Assembly (NCBI GenBank): GCA_936936565.1
Contig: CAKZIX010000085.1
Span: forward strand, 1 to 38,995
Direction of reading: 5' to 3'
DNA length: 38,995 nt
DNA from: an uncultured Nocardiaceae bacterium
GTDB lineage: Bacteria; Actinomycetota; Actinomycetes; Mycobacteriales; Mycobacteriaceae
Shown here piece after piece: positions 9,966 through 19,137 of this stretch. The number at the start of each line of letters is the position of its first letter. The stretch's first letter is position 1. The translations under genes and the position numbers were made by a program. The notes under the pieces were generated by a model. It saw nothing but the letters and a program-made list of their open reading frames with translations, had not been told where the DNA came from and made no database searches.

Positions 9966-10705
9966 TTAACCGTCGGTTGTCGCCGAAGTTTCGAACGTGT
10001 CGGACAGGTGGAGGATAGTGCGCTCGGCGTACCAATGCGCATCGAGGGGTGTCGAATCGGTCAAGATCACGGCCTCGAGGTCTTCGAATTCGTCCGGATC
10101 CAGTCCCGCGAAATCCGCCGCGGCACCGAAGGCATGGGTGACCCATTCGTCGACGAGCACCTCGCCCACCGCGCCGCCGCCGAGCACCAGGGTGGCCCCG
10201 GTGGTTCCCGCGACGACAAGTTCCAGCACCGAGGCCGCTGTTGCGGGCGCTCCGACATGCAGGGTGCGCGACTCGTAGCTCAGCTGGGTCGCATCCCGCA
10301 GCCGGGCCGCCGCCGTGGCCATCGCGTCGTAGCTCAGTGCGGCGACCGCGAGGTCGGCACCGGTGAGCTGGCGGGTGCGGTTGGCATAGGTGATGGGCCG
10401 ACTCGACTGCGCCGCGAGCTCCGGATCGTCGAACACCGCAGCGGTCACCTCGGCGTCGGCCGGCTCGGTGGTGATCGCCGCCCCCGCCTTGAGCACCGCC
10501 CACTGCGCTACTGCGGCATCCGCGCCGCGCGGCAGGTCGACGCGCACCGACGACCCCGGACCGACGTTGCGATCGATCAGCCACCGGGCCAGTTGCGAGC
10601 TGCGCTCGTCGAGTTCGCGGTAGCTCAGCTCGTCCTCGCCGTGGGCGACCGCGGGCGCGTCCGGGTCCGCCTCGACGGCTGCGGCGAACAGTTGCGCCAG
10701 CACGG
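9966..10705 (-). other. Degenerate A-domain stub at the C-terminus of the bimodular NRPS
   Basis: This roughly 246-residue segment aligns by eye with the N-subdomain of an A domain. It has an A1-like block (LSYRELDERSSQLARWLI), an A2-like block (WAVLKAGAA), a YESRTLHV...SVLELV block matching the A4 neighbourhood, TTGATLVLGGG, and EWVTHAF. The segment that should hold the A3 loop (YTSGSTGxPKG) is shortened and has lost the motif. The end, ILHLSDTFETS, sits where FNGYGPTEAT (A5) belongs, and no A6-A10 follows. It therefore cannot bind ATP like a normal A domain. It is acidic (GEDE, DPDEFEDLE). No leftover A-domain coding sequence follows the stop, so a simple frameshift does not explain it. Confidence 0.85.
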
Positions 10706-13700
10706 CGCCCGACGCCGTCTCGGCGGTTGCCGCGGGGCTCGGGGCGGGTGCCTGCATACCGGCACGCTCGGCCGCGTCGAGAATCTCGATGTCACCGACG
10801 ACCGCATCGGGGTCGGCCGCGACCGCGTCGAGGATGCGCACCAGCCGCCGTCCGAAACCGTCGACCGTCTCGGCATCGAAGAGATCGGTGGCATAGGTGA
10901 ACACCGCGACCAGTTCGCCGGCCCGCGGTTCCACGGTGAGCTGCAGATCGAACTTGGCGGCGATGGCACCGGAATCCAGCGCCGTCACCGTGAGGCCCGG
11001 CAACTCCAGCTGCGGCTGCTCCAGGTTCTGGAACGACAGCACCACGTCGAAGAACGGGTTGCGCGCCGTCGACCGCGACGCGCTCAACTCGTCGACCAGC
11101 CGCTCGAACGGCAGGTCGGCGTTGGCGAAGGCCGACAGGTCGACGTCCCGTGCCCGGGCCACCAGCTCGGCGAACCGCGCGCCGGGAGCGACCTCGGTGC
11201 GCAGGGTCAGCGTGTTGACGAACATGCCGACCAAGTCGTCGAGCACGCGTTCCCCGCGACCGGCGATCGGGGTGCCGATCGCGATGTCGGTGCCGCCGGT
11301 CAAGCGGGCCAGCAACACCGCCAGGGCGGCGTGGACCACCATGAACAGCGACGAATTGTGCTGCTGGGCAAGACGGCTCAGCCCCTCGTAGGTCGACGCC
11401 GACACCGACAGTGAGGTGGCGGCACCGCGCATCGACGGCACCGGCGGACGTGGCCGGTCGCTCGGCAACGCAAGCTGATCCGGCAAGCCGGCCAGCGTTT
11501 CCTTCCAGAGCGCCAGCTGCGCGGCGGCGATCGAGCCCGGGTCGCGGTCGTCACCGATCACCGCGCGCTGCCAGATCGCGAAATCGGCGTACTGCACCGG
11601 CAGCGGCTGCCAACCGGGCGCCTGTGCGTGTGTGCGGGCCAGGTAGGCCGTCATCAGGTCGCGCGCCAGCGGCGCCATCGAGGCGCCGTCCGCGGCGATG
11701 TGGTGCACCACCAGCGCGAAGACGTAGCGGTCCGCCGAACCGGTCAGGCGCAGCAGCCGGGCGCGCACCGGCGGCGCCGCCGTCACGTCGAAGCCCGCGT
11801 TCATCAGCTCGGCGACCATGGCGTACGCATCCGCCTCGGCGGTGTCGACAATGTCGAGCGCGGCCCCGGGGGCCGGCAGCACGTCTTGATACGGGGTCCC
11901 GTCGGCGGCGGCCGGATAGCGGGTGCGCAGCGTTTCGTGACGCTGCACCACGTCGTCGGCCGCCAGTTGCAGGGCCGCCACGTCGAGGGTGCCGGTCAGG
12001 GCGATGGCCAGCGGAATGTTGTACGCCGCGGCACCGGCGCCGGTGCCGGCGTCGAGCTGATTGAGCACCCACATCCGTTGCTGGGCAAGCGACAACGGCA
12101 CCTGCGGCGGGCGCGGACCAGCCGTCAGCGGACGCCGGCGCGGCACTTCACCGCTGGTCGTCACCCGCGCCGCCAGCGCCGCAACCGTCGATGCCTCGAA
12201 CAGTTCGCGCACGCTCACCGCACCGTCCACCGCATCGTTGATGCGTGACACCGCTCGTGTCGCGATGAGCGAATTGCCGCCCAGGGCAAAGAAATCGTCG
12301 TCGCGACCGACCTGCTCGATGCCGAGCAGCTCCGCGAAGACCTGCGCCACCGCCTGCTCGGCGGGTGTTTGCGGCTCGGCGTATGTCGTTGCGGCGGTAG
12401 AAAACTGCGGCTCGGGCAACGCCTTGCGGTCCAGCTTTCCGTTGGGTGTCAACGGGATCGCATCCACGACCATCACGACGTCGGGCACCATGTATCCGGT
12501 GAGGAACTCCGCTGCGCTCGTGCGAATCGCCGCAACATCCAGCGCCGCACCGGTTTCCGGAACCACATAGCCGATCAAGCGGTCGTCGCGGACCAGCGCC
12601 ACCGCGTGCGCCACCCCGCGCGCCTGCAGCAGTGCCGCCTCGATCTCCCCGAGTTCGATCCGGAACCCGCGCAGTTGGACCTGCTGGTCGCTGCGTCCGG
12701 CGTATTCGAGTTCACCGTGCGCGTTCCAGCGCGCCACGTCGCCGGTGCGATACAACCTTCCCGGCCCGTACGGGTTGGCCACGAAGCGGCCGGCGGTGAG
12801 TGCCGGACGACCGCGATATCCGCGCGAAAGCTGTTGCCCGGCAACATACATCTCGCCCGGAACGCCCACCGGCACCGGCCGCAGCCGGGCGTCGAGCACG
12901 TACACCGACAGCCCCGGCAGGGCCCGCCCGACGACGCTGGCGGCCGAATCGGACTGCGCGCGATCGAGCGCATGGAACGACACGTGCACGGTGGTTTCGG
13001 TGATGCCGTACATGTTCACCAGACGCGGCACGGCATCGTCGTGCCGTTCGTACCAGCGGCGCAGCTGGCGCAGATCCAGCGCCTCACCGCCGAAGATCAC
13101 GTGCCGTAGCGCCAGCTCGGAACCGGTGTGCGCGCGATCGGCCTCGATGAGCTGATAGAACGCCGACGGTGTCTGGTTGACAACCGTGACCCGCTCCCGC
13201 GCCAGCAACTCGCGGAACTCGCTGGGCGAACGCGAGGTCAGGAAGTCGACCACCACCACGGTGCCCCCGTAGGCGAGCGCGCACCACAGCTCCCACACCG
13301 AGAAGTCGAAGGCGAACGAGTGGAACAGCGTCCACACGTCCGAGCCGTCGAAGCCGAACAGCGGCTGACTGTTGGCGAACAGCTCCACAACGTTGCGGTG
13401 CGCCACCGCAACACCTTTCGGCACTCCCGTGGATCCGGAGGTATAGATGATGTAGGCGATGTGCTCGCCGCGCAGCGGCGTGATGCGCTCGGAGTCGGCG
13501 ATCGGGGCGTCGGAGCGCAGCGCCAGATCGGGATCGTCGAGCAGTACCTGCGGCAGACCTGTCGCCGGCACCTGATCGGCGTCCGCGGAGGTGGTGAGCA
13601 CGCACATGGGTGCTGCGTCGGCGAGAATGAACTCGAGCCGGGCTGCGGGGTACCCGAGGTCGATCGGCACGTAGGCCGCGCCCGCACGCAGCACCGCGAG

Positions 13701-16700
13701 CAGGGCGACCGCGAGTTCCTCGGTGCGAGCCACCGCGACGGCCACGCGCGATTCCGGACCGGCGCCGCTGTCGATCAGCTTGCGGGCCAAACGATTCGCC
13801 CGCCGTTCAAGCTCCGCATAGCTGAGCGTGACAGCACCGTAGCGAATCGCGGGCGCCTCGGGCCGGCGCGCGGCGGCGGCCGAGACCAACGCTTCGATCG
13901 TGGTGTCGGCAACCAGCTCTCCGGGCGTGTTCCATTGGTGCAGTACAGCTTCACGCTCGGCAGGAGTGTCGATGACGAGGTCGCCGACGGCTCGGGAGCT
14001 GTCGCGGCCGACCGCCTCTAGGATGCGCACCAGCCGCGCGGCGAACTGCGCAACCGTGGCGGCGTCGAAAAGATCTGTGGCGTAGGTGAATTCCGCGGCG
14101 ATGCCGTCGGCGGCGCCGTCGGCCGCCACCTTCTCGGTGACCGCCAGCTGCAGGTCGAACTTGGACACCGGGATCTCGAAGTCGATGCCCGACACCGAAA
14201 GTCCCGGCAGTTCCAGTGCCGTTTGGGCCTGATTCTGGAAGGTCAGCATCACCTGGAACAGCGGGTGCCGCGCCGTCGAGCGCACGGGATCGATGACCTC
14301 CACCAGGCGCTCGAACGGCACGTCGGCGTGCCCGAAGGCGCCGACGTCGACACCGCGAGTCTGATGCAGCATTTCGTCGAACGACAGCCCGGCACGCACC
14401 TGCGTGCGCAGCACCAACGTGTTGACGAACATGCCGATCACGTCGTCGAGTTCGGCCTCGCCGCGGCCGGCGATCGGGGTGCCCACCGCAATGTCCTCGG
14501 TGCCCGACAGGCGCGCCAGCAGTACCGCCAAGCCCGCGTGCACGACCATGAAAAGCGTCGAATTGCGTTTGTGCGCAAGATCGTTGAGGGCGGCGTGCAC
14601 GGAGACCGGAATGTCGAAGCGCACCGCGGACCCGTGGTTGGAGGCAACGGCCGGGCGCGGGCGATCGGTGGGCAGGTCCAGCTGCTCGGGCAGCCCGGCC
14701 AAACTCTGCTGCCAATACCGAAGCTGTTGTGCGAACACCGAATCGGCGTCGTCCTCGCTGCCGAGCACCTCGCGTTGCCACAGCGTGTAGTCCGCATACT
14801 GGACCGGCAGCGGCGCCCAGCCGACGGCGCCGCCGCGCGAGCGCTCGGCATAGGCGATCATCACATCGCGGGTCAGCGGCGCCATCGAAAAACCGTCGCC
14901 GCAGATGTGGTGCACGACGAACACCAGCACGTGTTCGGCGTTGTCGATCCCCAGCAGCGCCGCCCGCCACGGCGGCTCGGCGGTGACGTCGAACCCGGTG
15001 CCCACCATCGTCGAGATACGTTCGCGCAGTTCGCCTTCGGAGACCTTTTCGACCAGCAGCGGCCGGTCCAGCTGGGCCCGCACGCGCTGGGTACCCGCGC
15101 CGTCGACGGCCGGATAGTCGGTGCGCAGCGTCTCGTGGCGAGCCACCACATCGGCGACCGCCGCCTGCAGCGCGGCCGTGTCCAGCCGCCCCGACAACCG
15201 CACCGCGACCGCGATGTTGTCGGCCGCGCTGTCCGGATCGAAGCGGTTCAGGAACCACATTCGTTGCTGGGCAAACGACAACGGGATCGGCTCGGGCCGG
15301 GTGCGCGCGGCCAGCGCGGGACGGCCTTCGCCGCGCACCTGCGCTTCGATGCGCGCGGCCAGGGCCGACACCGTCGTGGCTTCGAACACCATCTGGATCG
15401 GTACGCGCAGTTCGAGCGCTGAACCGATGCGTGCGGCCGCCTGCGCGGCCACCAGGCTGTTGCCGCCGAGCGCGAAGAAATCGTCGTCGGCGCCGACGCG
15501 CGGCACGCCGAGCACGGTGGCGAACACGTCGGCGACGGTCTCTTCCACCGGGGTGGACGGCGCCCGGAACTCCCCCGCTGCGAACAACGGATCGGGCAGC
15601 GCCGCCCGGTCGAGCTTGCCCACCGCATTGAGCGGCAGCTCGTCGAGCACGACCACCGCGGCCGGCACCATGTACGCCGGCAGCGAGCGCGACACGAAAT
15701 CCACGAGCTCGCCGGTGTCGACGTCGGTGCCCGTCACGTAGGACACCAGAGCTGTTGCCCCGCTTGCCAGTTCCCGACCCATCGTGACGGCGTAGTCGAC
15801 CGCCGAGTGCGCGCGCAGCGCGGCGTCGATCTCGCCCAGTTCGATCCGGAACCCGCGGACCTTCACCTGGAAGTCGCTGCGCCCGACATACTCGAAACCG
15901 GATTCGGTGCGGCGCACCAGATCACCGGTGCGGTAGGCGCGCTCACCGGCGCCGAACGGGCTGGTCACGAAGCGCTCGGCGGTGAGGCCCGGGCGGCCCA
16001 GGTAGCCCCGGGCGAGCGCCGGCCCCGACAGGTACAGCTCGCCCACCACGCCGACCGGCACGGCGCGCAGGCGCGAATCCAGCACCACCGCACCGACTCC
16101 GGCGACTGCGGGGCCCATCCACACCGGTCCGCCGGACTGCAGTTCGGTCGACGTCGCCAAAACCGTTGCCTCGGTGGGGCCGTAGCCGTTGAAGAAGCGC
16201 CGGCCGTCACGCGCCCAGCGCGCCACGAGTTCGGGACCGAACTTGTCGCCGGCCACCACCACGGTGCGCAGGCTCTGCGGCGCTGCGTCGGCAGGGGTGG
16301 ACTCCAGCGAACCCGGCGTGATCAGCATGTGGGTGACCTGTTGCGCCACAAGCAGTTCCACCAGCTCCACACCGCCGAACACCGATGGCGGCGCGACCAC
16401 AAGGGTGGCGCCGGAGGTGAACGCCAGCAGGTACTCCAGGATCGAAACGTCGAAATTCGGCGAGCACACGTGCAGCACCCGCGCGGACTCGTCGACGCCG
16501 TACTTCTCGCGCTCGGAGGCGACCAACCCGGCCAGGCCCGTGTGCGTGACCTCCACGCCCTTGGGCTTGCCGGTGGATCCGGACGTGTAGATCACGTACG
16601 CGGCATCGAGTTCGGACACCGGAGCGAGCCGATCGGTGTAGGACACCGGATGCGCCGGCTGCGCGGCGATGTCGGCCTGCAGCGCCGCGTCGTCGAGTTC

Positions 16701-17123
16701 CAGCCACGGCGGCGCGTCGGCGAACGCGCCGCGGTGGGTGCCCACGGTGAGCCCCAGCGCGGCCTTCGAGTCGGAAAGAATGTGCGCGATCCGCTCGGCG
16801 GGGAATCGCGGATCGATCGGCGCGAACGCCCCGCCTGTCTTCGCGACCGCCCAGATCGCCAGGATCGATTCGATCGACCTGGTGAGCCCGAGGGCCACCA
16901 CCACACCGGGCCCGACGCCACGCGCGATCAGCAACCGGGCCAGCTGCGAGGAGGCCGCGTCCAGCTCGCGGTAGCTGAGCCGGCGGTCCCCGGCAATCAC
17001 AGCAGCCTTGTCGCCCGACGATTCGACGGCGCTGGTGAGCAACTGCGGCAGCAGGGGGACGGTCGACCGCCTACGGCGGCTGGTCCGAGCCGAACGCCTC
17101 GTCCCCGTTGTCCCCGATGTCAT
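9966..17123 (-). CDS. Bimodular NRPS, A-T-C-A(Thr)-T-C plus C-terminal A-like stub
   Basis: 2385 residues. The ATG at 17123 is preceded by AAGGTGA with a 9-nt spacer. Domains: Arg-rich tail 1-25 (RRSARTSRRRR); A1 (IYTSGSTGKPKG ~183); PCP1 Ser ~554; C1 (HHICGDG ~739); A2 (IYTSGSTGVPKG ~1230); PCP2 Ser ~1618; C2 (HHIAADG ~1808); stub ~2140-2385. The hand-read A2 pocket is DFWNIGMVHK, the established threonine code. The A1 pocket is DVLLVAGVLK, which I cannot assign but which nearly matches A1 of the next NRPS (DVLLMAGILK), suggesting a similar substrate. Neither C domain is preceded by an E domain, and both look LCL-type (AQQRMWFLN, AQQRMWVLN). The protein opens a new transcription unit after the divergent region 17124-17352 and is followed by the NRPS at 9923 after 42 bp, so the two are probably cotranscribed. 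No TE is present. Confidence 0.96.
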   Translation of the reverse strand: MTSGTTGTRRSARTSRRRRSTVPLLPQLLTSAVESSGDKAAVIAGDRRLSYRELDAASSQLARLLIARGVGPGVVVALGLTRSIESILAIWAVAKTGGAFAPIDPRFPAERIAHILSDSKAALGLTVGTHRGAFADAPPWLELDDAALQADIAAQPAHPVSYTDRLAPVSELDAAYVIYTSGSTGKPKGVEVTHTGLAGLVASEREKYGVDESARVLHVCSPNFDVSILEYLLAFTSGATLVVAPPSVFGGVELVELLVAQQVTHMLITPGSLESTPADAAPQSLRTVVVAGDKFGPELVARWARDGRRFFNGYGPTEATVLATSTELQSGGPVWMGPAVAGVGAVVLDSRLRAVPVGVVGELYLSGPALARGYLGRPGLTAERFVTSPFGAGERAYRTGDLVRRTESGFEYVGRSDFQVKVRGFRIELGEIDAALRAHSAVDYAVTMGRELASGATALVSYVTGTDVDTGELVDFVSRSLPAYMVPAAVVVLDELPLNAVGKLDRAALPDPLFAAGEFRAPSTPVEETVADVFATVLGVPRVGADDDFFALGGNSLVAAQAAARIGSALELRVPIQMVFEATTVSALAARIEAQVRGEGRPALAARTRPEPIPLSFAQQRMWFLNRFDPDSAADNIAVAVRLSGRLDTAALQAAVADVVARHETLRTDYPAVDGAGTQRVRAQLDRPLLVEKVSEGELRERISTMVGTGFDVTAEPPWRAALLGIDNAEHVLVFVVHHICGDGFSMAPLTRDVMIAYAERSRGGAVGWAPLPVQYADYTLWQREVLGSEDDADSVFAQQLRYWQQSLAGLPEQLDLPTDRPRPAVASNHGSAVRFDIPVSVHAALNDLAHKRNSTLFMVVHAGLAVLLARLSGTEDIAVGTPIAGRGEAELDDVIGMFVNTLVLRTQVRAGLSFDEMLHQTRGVDVGAFGHADVPFERLVEVIDPVRSTARHPLFQVMLTFQNQAQTALELPGLSVSGIDFEIPVSKFDLQLAVTEKVAADGAADGIAAEFTYATDLFDAATVAQFAARLVRILEAVGRDSSRAVGDLVIDTPAEREAVLHQWNTPGELVADTTIEALVSAAAARRPEAPAIRYGAVTLSYAELERRANRLARKLIDSGAGPESRVAVAVARTEELAVALLAVLRAGAAYVPIDLGYPAARLEFILADAAPMCVLTTSADADQVPATGLPQVLLDDPDLALRSDAPIADSERITPLRGEHIAYIIYTSGSTGVPKGVAVAHRNVVELFANSQPLFGFDGSDVWTLFHSFAFDFSVWELWCALAYGGTVVVVDFLTSRSPSEFRELLARERVTVVNQTPSAFYQLIEADRAHTGSELALRHVIFGGEALDLRQLRRWYERHDDAVPRLVNMYGITETTVHVSFHALDRAQSDSAASVVGRALPGLSVYVLDARLRPVPVGVPGEMYVAGQQLSRGYRGRPALTAGRFVANPYGPGRLYRTGDVARWNAHGELEYAGRSDQQVQLRGFRIELGEIEAALLQARGVAHAVALVRDDRLIGYVVPETGAALDVAAIRTSAAEFLTGYMVPDVVMVVDAIPLTPNGKLDRKALPEPQFSTAATTYAEPQTPAEQAVAQVFAELLGIEQVGRDDDFFALGGNSLIATRAVSRINDAVDGAVSVRELFEASTVAALAARVTTSGEVPRRRPLTAGPRPPQVPLSLAQQRMWVLNQLDAGTGAGAAAYNIPLAIALTGTLDVAALQLAADDVVQRHETLRTRYPAAADGTPYQDVLPAPGAALDIVDTAEADAYAMVAELMNAGFDVTAAPPVRARLLRLTGSADRYVFALVVHHIAADGASMAPLARDLMTAYLARTHAQAPGWQPLPVQYADFAIWQRAVIGDDRDPGSIAAAQLALWKETLAGLPDQLALPSDRPRPPVPSMRGAATSLSVSASTYEGLSRLAQQHNSSLFMVVHAALAVLLARLTGGTDIAIGTPIAGRGERVLDDLVGMFVNTLTLRTEVAPGARFAELVARARDVDLSAFANADLPFERLVDELSASRSTARNPFFDVVLSFQNLEQPQLELPGLTVTALDSGAIAAKFDLQLTVEPRAGELVAVFTYATDLFDAETVDGFGRRLVRILDAVAADPDAVVGDIEILDAAERAGMQAPAPSPAATAETASGAVLAQLFAAAVEADPDAPAVAHGEDELSYRELDERSSQLARWLIDRNVGPGSSVRVDLPRGADAAVAQWAVLKAGAAITTEPADAEVTAAVFDDPELAAQSSRPITYANRTRQLTGADLAVAALSYDAMATAAARLRDATQLSYESRTLHVGAPATAASVLELVVAGTTGATLVLGGGAVGEVLVDEWVTHAFGAAADFAGLDPDEFEDLEAVILTDSTPLDAHWYAERTILHLSDTFETSATTDG

Positions 17124-17181
17124 AGAGTCGGTTCACCTTCGCTTCACGTCGGTCATCTGCATGGCGAACGCAGACCGAGAC

Positions 17182-17187
17182 ATCATA
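17182..17187 (-). promoter_or_regulatory. Candidate -10 box (TATGAT) for the NRPS operon starting at 17123
   Basis: On the minus strand the sequence reads GGC-TATGAT-GTC, a close match to the vegetative actinobacterial -10 hexamer. It lies about 58 bp upstream of the ATG at 17123. There is no convincing TTGACA at 17-18 bp, where the sequence is G-rich, so an activator or a weak -35 would be expected. A perfect inverted repeat lies just upstream. Confidence 0.4.
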
Positions 17188-17200
17188 GCCAGCCTGCTTC

Positions 17201-17226
17201 GGCTGCCCCTGGTCTCGAGGGCAGCC
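17201..17226. promoter_or_regulatory. Perfect 8-bp inverted repeat (candidate operator) in the divergent region
   Basis: GGCTGCCC at 17201-17208 and GGGCAGCC at 17219-17226 form a perfect inverted repeat with a 10-bp spacer. It covers the expected -35 region of the leftward TATGAT promoter candidate and lies within the 229-bp gap between the leftward NRPS and the rightward reductase gene. A dimeric regulator binding here could control one or both. The binding protein is unknown. Confidence 0.4.
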
Positions 17227-17352
17227 GTTATCAGTGCGTGAGCGGCGCCGCGCGTCGGCCTCCGCAACCCGGCACCACTGTGGTCTGGTGGCCCACCATG
17301 ATCGCTGGGTACCGTGGCCGACGACACACTTTGGGCAGGAAAGGGCGGCAGT

Positions 17353-17895
17353 ATGGGCAAGATCGCGGTGCACGAGTTCATCAGCCTGGACGGCGTGTTC
17401 GAGGATCCGAGCTGGACCTTCGAATACGGCTTCGCCGACGAGATGGGCGAAACCCTCGGCGCGATCACTGGCGCGTCGGACACTATCTTGTTGGGACGCA
17501 TCACCTTCGAGATGTTCGCGCCGGCCTGGGCGCCGCGCACCGCCGAAGACGATCCGGGTGCGCCGTTCTTCAACGACACGCCGAAGTACGTGGTCGGCGC
17601 GCAGGAACCGAGCGTGGAGTGGGCCAACTCGAGCCGGCTCGGACCGTTCGACCCGGAGGCGATCCGCAAGCTCAAGGACGAGACCGCGGGCATCTACATC
17701 TCCGGCAGCGGCCAGCTCGTGCGAGCGCTGTTGCAGGAGAACCTCATCGACGAACTGCACCTGTTCGTCTACCCGGTCGCGCTCGGCGCCGGTCAGCGCC
17801 TCTTCGTCGACGGCGAACAGCACAAGCTGGCACTGAACGGGCACGAGGTCTACCCGAACGGCGTGGTGCACCTGAACTACGGCCCCGCCGTCTGA
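17353..17895 (+). CDS. RibD C-terminal/dihydrofolate reductase-like protein
   Basis: 180 residues, the only clear plus-strand gene. The family features are VHEFISLDGVFEDP at the N-terminus, the LLGRITFEMF block near residue 50, and ISGSGQLVRALL followed by IDELHLFVYPVALGAGQRLF near residues 115-155. Together these match the RibD_C/YyaP-like branch of the DHFR fold, a soluble NADPH-dependent reductase of usually unknown substrate. The ATG at 17353 fits the family start; an upstream in-frame ATG at 17314 would add 13 unconserved residues. The gene is divergent from the NRPS operon and converges on the NmrA-type gene, with the two stop codons only 1 bp apart. Nothing in the sequence ties it to lipopeptide synthesis. 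It may be an inserted housekeeping-type gene or a tailoring reductase. Confidence 0.85.
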   Translation: MGKIAVHEFISLDGVFEDPSWTFEYGFADEMGETLGAITGASDTILLGRITFEMFAPAWAPRTAEDDPGAPFFNDTPKYVVGAQEPSVEWANSSRLGPFDPEAIRKLKDETAGIYISGSGQLVRALLQENLIDELHLFVYPVALGAGQRLFVDGEQHKLALNGHEVYPNGVVHLNYGPAV

Positions 17896-17896
17896 G

Positions 17897-19033
17897 CTAC
17901 TGCCAGCTGACGGTGATGTCGTGCTTGTGTGCGAAACGCTCCAGGTGACGGCCCACCACGTCCTCGATGCGGGCCAGCCCGCTCGCGGATTCCGCGGTCA
18001 GGCGTAGGCCCGTTTCCGTGTCGGTGGCGGTGGCGAAGCCGTCGTCGAACCGGAACGTCGTGGTGGTCGGGGCGGCCACCACGTCGATCCGGTGGCCCAG
18101 ATGCTGGCCGAGTTGCTTACGCCAGCGGGCCGGGTTCTCGAGCGGCACCTCGGCGGCGCCGGCCTGGGCATACAGACCGGCCAGCGCCTCCGGCTCGGCC
18201 GCCAGCAGCTCGCGCAGCGACAATGGCGGATGCCCGGTCACCTCGGCCACCGTGGTCGACGTCGTCGCCAACTCGCCGCCGGCGATGGCTTCGTAGGAGC
18301 TCACCCAACCGGTGACCATCCAGTCGGGTGCGCCGTAGTGCGCGCGGCTGGCTATCGCCTCGTCGTGCGACTGCGGCTGATAGGTGATGGTGCGGCCCGA
18401 CCGTTGCGTCAGCACCTGCGCGACCTCGTCGAGGGTGAGCGCCTCCGGGCCCGTCAGGTCGCGGGTCTCGCCCTTCAGCAGTGACTCGTCGAGCAGCACC
18501 GCAGCGGCCACCTCGGCGATGTCCTGGTGCGCGACGGCGGCCACCCGCCCGGAACCCGCCGGTCCCGCGATGACGCCGGTCTCGGGATCCGCGAGTTTCG
18601 GCAGGAACCCGAGATAGTTGTTGTCGCGCAGGAAGGTATAGGCCACGCCGCTGGCCTTGATGTGCTCTTCGGTCGCCCAGTGGTCACGGGCGAAGGTGAA
18701 CGTCGCGTCCGGCGCGGCGCCCTGGAACGAGATGTAGACGATGCGCGTGACGCCGGCCGCAAGTGCGGCATCGACCGCGCTCTTGTGCTCGGATACACGG
18801 TCGGCGTTCTCGGCCGCCGACACCAGCAGCAGCGTCTGGGCCCCGGCCACGGCCCGCTCGAAGGCAGCCGAATCCGCGTATTCGGCCTGCGCTGCCACCG
18901 CGTCGGGATAGTGCGGTACCCGGGCGGGATCGCGCGCGATCAGCCGCAGCGAAACGTCTTCGGCGGCAAGCCGTGCTGCGACCAGCGATCCGATCCGTCC
19001 GGTTACTCCGGTCAACGCCACCGTCGGGGGCAT
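17897..19033 (-). CDS. NmrA-type NAD(P)-binding oxidoreductase fused to a DUF2218-like domain
   Basis: 378 residues. The N-terminus MPPTVALTGVTGRIGSLVA is a Rossmann TGxTGxxG nucleotide-binding motif, with an acceptor Arg (LIARDPAR) that suggests NADP(H). The middle (IVYISFQGA, YTFLRDNNYLGF, GPEALTLDEVAQVL) is typical of NmrA/atypical SDR proteins. Residues from about 285 on (QLGQHLGHRIDV, then DDGFATATD and GLARIEDVVGRHLERFAHK) resemble DUF2218, normally a small separate protein. I chose the ATG at 19033 because it gives the Rossmann strand its usual short lead; the open frame continues upstream without recognisable homology. The gene lies 104 bp downstream of the PKS on the same strand, so it could be cotranscribed and might reduce a ketone of the PKS/AOS product. 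A general redox or quinone-reductase role is equally possible. Confidence 0.8.
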   Translation of the reverse strand: MPPTVALTGVTGRIGSLVAARLAAEDVSLRLIARDPARVPHYPDAVAAQAEYADSAAFERAVAGAQTLLLVSAAENADRVSEHKSAVDAALAAGVTRIVYISFQGAAPDATFTFARDHWATEEHIKASGVAYTFLRDNNYLGFLPKLADPETGVIAGPAGSGRVAAVAHQDIAEVAAAVLLDESLLKGETRDLTGPEALTLDEVAQVLTQRSGRTITYQPQSHDEAIASRAHYGAPDWMVTGWVSSYEAIAGGELATTSTTVAEVTGHPPLSLRELLAAEPEALAGLYAQAGAAEVPLENPARWRKQLGQHLGHRIDVVAAPTTTTFRFDDGFATATDTETGLRLTAESASGLARIEDVVGRHLERFAHKHDITVSWQ

Positions 19034-19137
19034 GTGCGCCTCGCTCTCTCGGAAGATCGTCGGGGTGTCCGCTGTCCACAATGCGCCAGATGTGCGCCGA
19101 TGGCGAGGTCCGAGCCGGCATGCGCGCGCCGGCGCGG

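Noticed and set aside
9966..10705. Stub explained as a frameshifted or mis-assembled A domain
   Set aside because: No A5-A10 coding sequence is found in any frame after the stop. A second stub with the same structure exists at 25534-26235, and the next gene starts with its own complete A domain.
17133..17162. Short frame ending MQMTDVKRR just upstream of the NRPS start at 17123, considered as a leader peptide
   Set aside because: It is very short, without its own clear ribosome site, and its stop lies in the Shine-Dalgarno of the NRPS. Nothing beyond chance supports it.
17071..17871. Minus-strand frame of about 266 codons across the divergent region and the DHFR-like gene
   Set aside because: It is antisense to the well-supported reductase gene and shows no family motif.
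19034..19137. Possible terminator after the PKS (GCCGGC-rich stretch)
   Set aside because: The arms are short and self-palindromic in GC-rich DNA, and no T-tract follows. I cannot support a terminator.
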